Source of the DNA: a candidate division WWE3 bacterium
Lineage (GTDB): Bacteria > Patescibacteriota > WWE3 > JAUXAW01
Assembly: GCA_030619715.1 (NCBI GenBank)
Contig: JAUXAW010000008.1
Coordinates: 1-33,993 of the forward strand
Direction: 5' to 3'
DNA: 33,993 nt
The notes under the pieces were generated by a model that had not been told where the DNA came from, ran no database searches, and worked only from the letters and a program-made list of their open reading frames with translations. Each line of letters starts with the position of its first letter. Positions within the stretch are counted from its first letter, which is position 1. The position numbers and the translations under genes are program-made. Below are positions 29,295 to 33,993 of this stretch, one piece after another.

Positions 29295-30023
29295 CTACCA
29301 CTCCTTGCCAACCTCTCCCAAGAGTTTGCCAAAGTAGCGAACGACGGGCACAATCTTGTCAAACTTCATTCGACTCGGGCCCAAGACACTAATCGTTCCC
29401 GAATGCTTACCCGAATCAAAGCGGGAGAAAACCACCCCGCAGGGTCTGAAGTTTTCAAGCTCCGTTTCCTCACCGAGCAAAATATGAACGTCGGCGTCGG
29501 AGACGGCCTTGGCAAAAAGTTCCTGCAGGAGGTCATGATGGTCCAAAAGATTCAAGACCGTGCGCGTCACTTCAATATCATAAAATTCGGGATATTCCAA
29601 AATCTTGACCGCGCCGGCGTAGGCCAGGTGACCTTCGGAAGAAAGAGCCAGGGCCAGTTGTGAAGTGACATCGGCCAAGGCCAGAGCCGCTTGGTGCAAA
29701 AGTTTCTCGAACTCAAAACGCTCCTGCCAAAGCCGCTGTCTAATGGCCACTTCCTGCAAAACGGGCACATCCTGCTCTTTCATCAGGTTGGAAATGTAGT
29801 AACGAAGACCCATCGGGGTGGGGATGCGGCCGGCGGAGGTGTGGGGTTTTTGCAAAAAACCCTGCTCGGTCAGGCGAACCATTTCGTTGCGGACCGTCGC
29901 CGGCGAGCAGCTTAGTTTGTATTTTTCGACGAGGCTTCCCGAACCGACCGGGCTGGCCGACTCGATGTATTCCTCGGTGATCGCCTTTAAAATCTCTGTT
30001 TGCCGCTTACTCAACTCTGCCAT
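29295..30023 (-). CDS. hrcA: Heat-inducible transcription repressor HrcA
   Basis: The product has 242 residues from the ATG at 30023, shorter than the roughly 340 of most HrcA proteins. The N-terminal winged helix (LSKRQTEILKAITEEYIESA, SPATVRNEMVRLTEQGFLQK, PHTSAGRIPTPMGLRYYI) is strongly conserved. The C-terminal part ends FGKLLGEVGKEW, matching the family's closing region (SVLGPSRMKFDKIVPVV). It represses chaperone genes by binding CIRCE. The ATG at 30023 is preferred because the promoter's -10 lies 7 nt upstream of it; an earlier in-frame start would lie within the promoter. Confidence 0.94.
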   Translation of the reverse strand: MAELSKRQTEILKAITEEYIESASPVGSGSLVEKYKLSCSPATVRNEMVRLTEQGFLQKPHTSAGRIPTPMGLRYYISNLMKEQDVPVLQEVAIRQRLWQERFEFEKLLHQAALALADVTSQLALALSSEGHLAYAGAVKILEYPEFYDIEVTRTVLNLLDHHDLLQELFAKAVSDADVHILLGEETELENFRPCGVVFSRFDSGKHSGTISVLGPSRMKFDKIVPVVRYFGKLLGEVGKEW

Positions 30024-30050
30024 TTGGCACAATATACCACAGAGTGCTAA
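30024..30050 (-). promoter_or_regulatory. CIRCE operator of hrcA-grpE-dnaK
   Basis: The left half TTAGCACTC (30042-30050) is perfect. After exactly 9 nt the right half reads TTGTGCCAA, six of nine matches to GAGTGCTAA. It overlaps the spacer and -10 of the promoter and touches the start codon, fitting autorepression by HrcA. Confidence 0.75.
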
Positions 30051-30059
30051 GGTTGTCAA
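30031..30059 (-). promoter_or_regulatory. Promoter of hrcA-grpE-dnaK
   Basis: Perfect -35 TTGACA (30054-30059), 17 nt, -10 TATATT (30031-30036) preceded by TGG, minus strand. The predicted start point coincides with the ATG. Confidence 0.75.
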
Positions 30060-30061
30060 GG

Positions 30062-30108
30062 GGGTAATTAGGCACTAGGGATTAGGCATTAGGCAATAAG
30101 GACTGGGC
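30062..30108. repeat. Low-complexity TTAGGCA-type repeats
   Basis: GGGTAATTAGGCACTAGGGA and a following ATTAGGCATTAGGCAATAAG stretch form degenerate 7-8 bp direct repeats between two divergent promoters. No gene is seen. Confidence 0.5.
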
Positions 30109-30120
30109 GATGTGACTAAC

Positions 30121-30148
30121 TTGACATCCGTTACTTTTCCCCTATAAT
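30121..30148 (+). promoter_or_regulatory. Promoter of the 30217-30627 gene
   Basis: Perfect -35 TTGACA (30121-30126), 16 nt, perfect -10 TATAAT (30143-30148), plus strand. Confidence 0.8.
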
Positions 30149-30216
30149 TAAGCTATGGAGACGCAGAAAAATCTTATCGGTTGCCTCAAAATGAGAGGCG
30201 AGAAAGGAGAAATCGA

Positions 30217-30627
30217 ATGGGAAAGGATGAGGAAAAGAAAGGGTCAGTCTACCTTCGTGTAGGCGAGTCTGGGGTGCTCGAGCTCCAAGCAAAAGCGGTG
30301 ACAATCCAGCAGCTCGTCCACCGCTACTACAACTACTTCTTAGATGGACCACAAGAGGGGTACCAGGTTATCCGCCACGATTTCAAGAAGCTACCAGAAG
30401 TAGGTGTGTTCGTCTTCGAAGGGGCCGACCTCGACGAGGTTAGGGTAGCCTTGGCAGAGAAGTGGGGATTAGATAAGGTGAGCTTGCTAGAGAAACCCCT
30501 ACGAATCCGCCTGGAAGTGCCAATTCCAGAAGGTTTCACCGACGAGGATCTGGTTCGCGCCATCTCCAGCGCCTTATGGAAAGCATTCCCCGATCAGAGA
30601 GGTATGGTTAACATAACACCCGGCTAG
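30217..30627 (+). CDS. Hypothetical 136-residue protein
   Basis: No family is recognised. The first part (KKGSVYLRVGESGVLELQAK, then VTIQQLVHRYYNYFLDG) combines short strands and a helix. The middle has YQVIRHDFKKLPEVGVFVFE. The later half alternates strands and helices (LDEVRVALAEKWGLDKVSLL, LRIRLEVPIPEGFTDEDLVR, AISSALWKAFPDQRG). No signal peptide or membrane segment is seen. The ATG at 30217 is chosen because AAAGGAG lies about 8 nt upstream; a TTG 36 nt earlier has no such site. It is a single-gene unit with consensus promoter and terminator. Confidence 0.7.
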   Translation: MGKDEEKKGSVYLRVGESGVLELQAKAVTIQQLVHRYYNYFLDGPQEGYQVIRHDFKKLPEVGVFVFEGADLDEVRVALAEKWGLDKVSLLEKPLRIRLEVPIPEGFTDEDLVRAISSALWKAFPDQRGMVNITPG

Positions 30628-30656
30628 ACACCTAGGAGGAGAGCCGCATCCAAAAC

Positions 30657-30698
30657 GAGGGGACTTGATCCATGCGATCGAGCCCCCTCAACTTTTTT
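30657..30698 (+). terminator. Terminator of the 30217-30627 gene
   Basis: A strong hairpin with arms GAGGGG-CTTGATC and GATCGAG-CCCCTC (30657-30689) and a 5-nt loop, followed by AACTTTTTT. Confidence 0.85.
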
Positions 30699-30713
30699 CT
30701 CCTAGTAACAATC

Positions 30714-30800
30714 CAACCCTTAGGGTTGAAAACGGGTTTCCGCGCCGCCGTTGACACTTCTTAACCCTTAGGGTTGGGAATGTTAGAGAGTGTTGACACT
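30714..30800. repeat. Paired AACCCTTAGGGTT palindromes with GTTGACACT direct repeats
   Basis: CAACCCTTAGGGTTG (30714-30728) and TAACCCTTAGGGTTG (30762-30776) are near-identical palindromes. GTTGACACT occurs at 30750 and 30792. The block lies between the terminator above and the lepA stop codon. Confidence 0.7.
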
Positions 30801-32592
30801 ACTTGATGGCGAAGAAGGCTTCCTGGGGGAGGGGGACGCGGCCGAATTTTTTGAGGCGTTTTTTGCCTTTCTTTTGCTTCTCTAAAAGTTTTCTTTTTCG
30901 GGTGACATCGCCGCCGTAAAGTTTGGCGGTCACGTCTTTCCTTAAAGCGGGAATCGTCTCCCGCGCCAAAATCTTTCCCCCAATGACAGCCTGAAGGGCG
31001 ACCGCAAACTGCTGGCGGGGAATAACCTTTTTGAGCCGCTTGACCACCTGCCGCCCGACCGCCGCCGCTTTTTCTTTAAGCACAATCTGAGCCAGAGGTT
31101 CAACTCTCTCACCGGCAACCAAAATATCCAACCGGCAAACTTCGACCGGCCGATGTTCAATCAGTTCATAATCCAAAGAAGCGAAGCCGGAGCTTAAAGA
31201 TTTAAGTTGGTCATAAAAATCAACAATCAGTTCCGAGAGGGGTACTTCGTAAGTAAGCTTGACTTGGTTTTCGCTAACATAATCGGTCGAAACAGATACT
31301 CCTCTTTTATCTTGACAGAGCTGAATTATCGAACCTAGAAATTTTTTTGGCGTGAAAATTTGAGCCCGAACCCAAGGTTCGAGAACTTCCATTGAAGGTC
31401 GGGGAAGATCACTGGCACGATGAATAAAGGGTTGGTATTCAACGGACGGGGCAGTCGCGAAGATTTCGAGATTGTAATCTCGCTCGAGGCGCTCTTTGAC
31501 AATCTCCGCATGGAAAACGCCTAAAAATCCGCAGCGGAAACCTTGACCCAAGGAGCTTGATTCTCTCTCGAAGCTAACGGCGGGATCGGTAAGCCTAAGT
31601 TTCTTAAGCGCTGATTCCAACTCCGGAAAATCCTTGTTATCCAGCGAATAAAAACTGACGAAGACAACAGGTTTCGGTTCTTTGTACCCCGGTAACGGTT
31701 CTGTTTTCTGTTTTCCGTTTTCCATCTTCCCCGTCGTCACAGTATCGCCAACTTTAACCAAACTAATATCCTTCAAACCAGTGGCAACATACCCCACCTC
31801 GCCGGTTGAAAGCCCCTCCACCGGCTCCATCTCCGGAGTAAAGTACCCTACCTCGACCGGCTCACACTCAACTTTGGAGTTTAGAAGTTGGAGGTTGGAA
31901 GTTGGAAAGCTAATGTTGCCGTCGACGATCCTCACAAACGCAACGGCGCCCTTGTGCTCATTGTAACTAGAGTCGAAAACTAAAGCGCGTAGAGAGCCGA
32001 AAGGATCGCCGCTTGGGGGTGGGACGCGCTCAACGATGTTTTGCAAAATTTCGTCAATTCCCTCGCCTTTCTTCGCCGACGCAAACAAAATCTCATCACG
32101 GGCGAAACCGAAATTTTTGACCAAATCGTCGGCAACCTTTTCCGGCTCGGCGGCCTCTATGTCAATCTTGTTGACGATGGGAATAATCTTTAATCCCAAA
32201 TCCAAAGCTTTCTGCGTATGAGCGACCGTCTGCGCCTGGATTCCGGCGACGGCGTCAACGATCAAAATTGCACCTTCACAAGCAACCAGCGAGCGGGAGA
32301 CTTCGTAACTAAAATCAACATGTCCCGGTGTATCAATTAAATTGAAAATTGAAAATTTAAAATTGAAAATTTTTTGTAGGTCTTTCGGAAGCTCGTACTT
32401 TAATCGGACTGCCTTAAGCTTTATCGTAACACCTCGCTCTCTTTCTAGCTCCATATTGTCCAGAAACTGCGCGCGCATTTTCAGCGGGGGAATCGTTCCC
32501 GTTTTTTCCAAGAGCCGATCAGCGAGGGTAGATTTTCCGTGGTTAATATGGGCAATCAGAGCTACATTACGAATTCGGTTTTGGGAAGTCAT
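30799..32592 (-). CDS. lepA: Elongation factor 4 (LepA)
   Basis: The product has 597 residues, normal for LepA, a ribosome-associated GTPase that back-translocates or remodels stalled ribosomes. Domains are G, II, III, V and the LepA-specific C-terminus (LYGGDVTRKRKLLEKQKKGK). G motifs are NHGKST, DTPGHVDF and NKID. The first reads AHINHGKST, with Asn where LepA normally has Asp. At residues 72-85, just before NLIDTPGH, IFNFKFSIFN comes from AAATTGAAAATT repeats (32339-32375). Similar low-complexity insertions are near residues 234 (FPTSNLQLLNSK) and 293 (KMENGKQKTE). TAGAAT lies 9 nt before the ATG. Confidence 0.96.
   Translation of the reverse strand: MTSQNRIRNVALIAHINHGKSTLADRLLEKTGTIPPLKMRAQFLDNMELERERGVTIKLKAVRLKYELPKDLQKIFNFKFSIFNLIDTPGHVDFSYEVSRSLVACEGAILIVDAVAGIQAQTVAHTQKALDLGLKIIPIVNKIDIEAAEPEKVADDLVKNFGFARDEILFASAKKGEGIDEILQNIVERVPPPSGDPFGSLRALVFDSSYNEHKGAVAFVRIVDGNISFPTSNLQLLNSKVECEPVEVGYFTPEMEPVEGLSTGEVGYVATGLKDISLVKVGDTVTTGKMENGKQKTEPLPGYKEPKPVVFVSFYSLDNKDFPELESALKKLRLTDPAVSFERESSSLGQGFRCGFLGVFHAEIVKERLERDYNLEIFATAPSVEYQPFIHRASDLPRPSMEVLEPWVRAQIFTPKKFLGSIIQLCQDKRGVSVSTDYVSENQVKLTYEVPLSELIVDFYDQLKSLSSGFASLDYELIEHRPVEVCRLDILVAGERVEPLAQIVLKEKAAAVGRQVVKRLKKVIPRQQFAVALQAVIGGKILARETIPALRKDVTAKLYGGDVTRKRKLLEKQKKGKKRLKKFGRVPLPQEAFFAIK
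32339..32375. repeat. AAATTGAAAATT tandem repeat inside lepA
   Basis: A degenerate tandem of AATTGAAA/ATTTAAAA words in frame within lepA, encoding IFNFKFSIFN just before the DTPGH motif. It sits at the position equivalent to the infB repeat at 20731-20762. Confidence 0.75.
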
Positions 32593-32601
32593 TGTATGGT
32601 T

Positions 32602-32610
32602 ATTCTACCA
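32602..32610 (-). promoter_or_regulatory. Extended -10 before lepA
   Basis: TGGTAGAAT on the minus strand with the box at 32602-32607, 9 nt before the ATG. The -35 is weak (TAGCTG at 17 nt). Confidence 0.4.
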
Positions 32611-32634
32611 CCTAGGGTAGATAACAGCTAAAGC

Positions 32635-32654
32635 CCTGCCCGCCGGCAGGCAGG
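32635..32654. repeat. 20-bp GC palindrome, variant copy
   Basis: CCTGCCCGCCGGCAGGCAGG, one mismatch from the perfect copies at 1166 and 14601. It lies between lepA and the transglutaminase-like gene. Confidence 0.8.
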
Positions 32655-32713
32655 TGTCACTCCAACTCAAATGTAGCGACACGTTTACGTGTTATGGGGG
32701 GAGCTTTACAAAC

Positions 32714-32751
32714 TGATGTAAGTCGTCTACGGCCGTACGAAAATAACATCA
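32714..32751. repeat. 38-bp palindromic element, copy 2
   Basis: It starts TGATGTAAGTCG, has the core ACGGCCGTACG and ends ATAACATCA. It lies between lepA and the promoter at 32767. Confidence 0.8.
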
Positions 32752-32766
32752 CTTTCACAACTTGGT

Positions 32767-32795
32767 TTGACGGAATCTGTGAGATGTGTTGTAAT
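32767..32795 (+). promoter_or_regulatory. Promoter of the transglutaminase-like gene
   Basis: -35 TTGACG (32767-32772), 17 nt, -10 TGTAAT (32790-32795) preceded by TGT, plus strand. The first TTG of the long frame is part of this -35, so it is not the start codon. Confidence 0.6.
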
Positions 32796-32817
32796 CAAAG
32801 GGAGAGGAGGAACCGAA

Positions 32818-33324
32818 GTGGAAATTAGCGAAGCGACGAGAAAGAAGATTGTAGAGCTTTTTGTGAGGGTTCAGAAAGTTCCGTACTACCTGTTCAGGCA
32901 CCGCGACTCAAAGAAACTGTTCTCGCTTAACAAAGGCTGCTGCGCAGAGAAAGTTATCTGGCTCGGTAACAAATTCAAATCTCTTGGTCTCCCTGTCAGA
33001 TATTTCTTAATTGAGTTCAAATGGGAAGACCTCCCTATCCCCGATGATATTTTGGGACTTAAAGAGATGGGTCCTGATTACCATCTTGCGATGAAAACCG
33101 AGATCGACGGGAAGTGGGTTTGGATTGATCCGACCTGGGATCCCGCTCTAGGGAAACTTGGGTTTCCTATCACCGAAGATTGGGATGGGAAGAGCGATAC
33201 TTTGTTGGCGGTCAAACCTCTGAAAGTAGAGGCGTTTGAGCCGGAGGATCCGTCGGATACTGACCTCAGTGAGGAACTCCTGGCGTTCAACGAATACCTC
33301 GAAAAAGCTCGGAAAACACCTTAG
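32818..33324 (+). CDS. Transglutaminase-like cysteine protease-fold protein
   Basis: The product has 168 residues from the GTG at 32818, chosen because GAGGAGG lies 7 nt upstream and the promoter is just before it. The segment KGCCAEKVIWLGNKFKSLGL followed by PVRYFLIEF matches the transglutaminase-like core (NxGxCxxxAxxLxxxLRxxGIPAR), giving the catalytic Cys. PDYHLAMKTEIDGKWVWIDP followed by TWDPAL gives His and Asp of the triad. The family includes proteases, amidases and inactive binding proteins, so the reaction is open. There is no signal peptide. The acidic C-terminus (EPEDPSDTDLSEELL) is variable. A terminator overlaps its end. Confidence 0.8.
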   Translation: MEISEATRKKIVELFVRVQKVPYYLFRHRDSKKLFSLNKGCCAEKVIWLGNKFKSLGLPVRYFLIEFKWEDLPIPDDILGLKEMGPDYHLAMKTEIDGKWVWIDPTWDPALGKLGFPITEDWDGKSDTLLAVKPLKVEAFEPEDPSDTDLSEELLAFNEYLEKARKTP

Positions 33325-33356
33325 CGAGAGTGCTGTACCGTTAGGGTGTTTTGTTT
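33313..33356 (+). terminator. Terminator overlapping the transglutaminase-like gene end
   Basis: An 8-bp stem AAAACACC/GGTGTTTT (33313-33320 and 33345-33352) has a 24-nt loop that contains the stop. It is followed by GTTTTCTG. Stem is AT-rich, so it is modest. Confidence 0.5.
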
Positions 33357-33432
33357 TCTGAAAAATTTCTTCTGACGTCAGTCTTTTTTCTTCGGACAAA
33401 ATAGCACGTTGGTGGTATTTTGCCCGTCAAAC

Positions 33433-33470
33433 TGATGCAATTCGCCCACGGCCGTACGCAAGTTACATCA
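33433..33470. repeat. 38-bp palindromic element, copy 3
   Basis: It starts TGATGCAATTCG, has the core ACGGCCGTACG and ends GTTACATCA. Its last three bases on the minus strand are the TGA stop codon of the regulator gene at 33468. Confidence 0.85.
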
Positions 33471-33993
33471 CTTCTTTTTGATAAGTTTTTGGTAGGCCTT
33501 GTGGGCCTCGTCACCTAACCACCAGTAGGGAAGTAGTTTGAAGGGAAGTTGAGGATCTTCTTTTAGAATGGAGAGGTAGTGAATAGCGTGGGGGGTTTTT
33601 AGGAACTCGCGATACTCGTCATCTAAGGCTCTAAGTTTGTAGACTCTGACAATTAGATTCTCAATACTCTCGTCGCCTATTCCCCCATCGCGCCCGGTAT
33701 TGGAGATGATAATCGTTCCTTCGATATTGTTCTCCTGGACAAAGTTATCCAGAACGCTTTCCAAATTGTAGGGGCAAATCCAAACGCTTTGTTGCAAACT
33801 GGCCGCGCCTAAAATTTTTAACCGTTCTCTTAAAAGGTTCCTACTTTTGGCCATGGTCTCGGGAATATCGTAGGTGATGATGTAAATTCTCTTGTCCCAA
33901 GGGCGGCGTTTTTGGTAGACGGGAATCAAAGACTTGAGCCGCTTCTCGGCTTTCAAAGTGATAATCGGTTCGTAGAAAACATCTCTTTTGAGT
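33468..33993 (-). CDS. PaaX-like regulator with Cas2-type domain, 5' partial
   Basis: The frame stays open to the window edge, so the gene continues beyond it; 175 codons are present. Upstream residues VFYEPIITLKAEKRL look like the wing of an N-terminal winged helix. Then KRIYIITYDIPETMAKSRNL and QQSVWICPY follow, the beta-alpha-beta start of a Cas2/PaaX-central fold (YDIPE resembles the Cas2 YDI motif). A helical C-terminus (FKLLPYWWLGDEAHKAYQKL) matches the PaaX tail (LP..WPG..A). It is probably a transcription regulator or nuclease-fold protein; with no CRISPR array or other cas gene in view, a CRISPR role is unlikely. Its stop codon lies inside the 38-bp repeat. Confidence 0.72.
   Translation of the reverse strand, partial: LKRDVFYEPIITLKAEKRLKSLIPVYQKRRPWDKRIYIITYDIPETMAKSRNLLRERLKILGAASLQQSVWICPYNLESVLDNFVQENNIEGTIIISNTGRDGGIGDESIENLIVRVYKLRALDDEYREFLKTPHAIHYLSILKEDPQLPFKLLPYWWLGDEAHKAYQKLIKKK

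Noticed and set aside
29291-29362. An upstream start for grpE overlapping hrcA
   Set aside because: The added 24 residues are an off-frame translation of the hrcA end; ATG 29290 follows the hrcA stop directly.
32767-32817. TTG at 32767 as the start of the transglutaminase-like gene
   Set aside because: It is the -35 hexamer of the promoter; the GTG at 32818 has a strong Shine-Dalgarno.
1-33993. tRNA and rRNA genes
   Set aside because: I looked for T-loop and cloverleaf patterns in the spacers and found none that fold convincingly; a T-loop-like GGTTCAGGTCC in the structured region has no matching arms.

Overview
The window reads as a chromosomal piece of a Candidate Phyla Radiation (Patescibacteria) bacterium, probably of the Microgenomates side. 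This placement is inferred from gene content and style; no rRNA or ribosomal marker set is present to confirm it. The clues are shortened housekeeping proteins (IF-2 without its long N-terminus, a Lon-like ATPase without a protease domain, HrcA of about 240 residues), a DUF5674-type protein, a membrane-anchored Clp ATPase, and short GC-rich palindromes and low-complexity tandem repeats sitting inside core genes. Stops TAA, TAG and TGA are all used as stops, so the code is the standard bacterial one.

Layout. 1-914 (+): end of an endonuclease III-like DNA glycosylase and a nucleoside deoxyribosyltransferase-like gene. 915-5800 (-): a region of small accessory genes built around a membrane Clp-type ATPase, whose 3' end is echoed twice downstream, plus a DUF5674 pair. 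5850-8230 (-): a GC-rich gene for a membrane coiled-coil protein, flanked by about 400 nt of structured leader and about 550 nt of structured trailer. 8388-15288 (-): a tightly packed operon of zinc-ribbon membrane protein, Lon-like ATPase, family-4 uracil-DNA glycosylase, RNase J and SecA. 15451-17948 (-): rpsO-pnp. 18170-18601 (-): a lone hypothetical gene. 18716-22236 (-): nusA-ylxR-infB and a degenerate DHH protein. 22328-26791: a series of small genes, dnaJ, and an array of four short minus-strand transcription units that share an upstream 24-28 bp repeat, then a plus-strand TPR-like membrane protein. 26931-30023 (-): hrcA-grpE-dnaK under a CIRCE operator. 30217-33324: a hypothetical gene (+), lepA (-), and a transglutaminase-like gene (+). 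33468-end (-): a PaaX/Cas2-like regulator cut by the window edge.

The core genes form a translation, RNA-turnover, secretion and chaperone set: NusA/YlxR/IF-2/S15/EF-4, PNPase/RNase J, SecA, and HrcA/GrpE/DnaK/DnaJ with two unfoldase-like AAA+ proteins. Accessory genes are mostly single transcription units, with consensus promoters (TTGACA, 16-18 nt, TATAAT-like), a good Shine-Dalgarno and a hairpin terminator. Several core genes instead carry a -10 box only 6-10 nt before the start codon, which suggests leaderless mRNAs.

The best leads are: a 38-bp palindromic element in three copies; the four-unit cassette array with a shared upstream repeat; repeat-derived insertions at the same loop of IF-2 and LepA; duplicated clp 3' ends carrying paralogous 20-codon ORFs; and a 56-residue DnaJ-type zinc-finger protein encoded next to a zinc-finger-less dnaJ. 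I saw no CRISPR array, tRNA, rRNA or insertion sequence.
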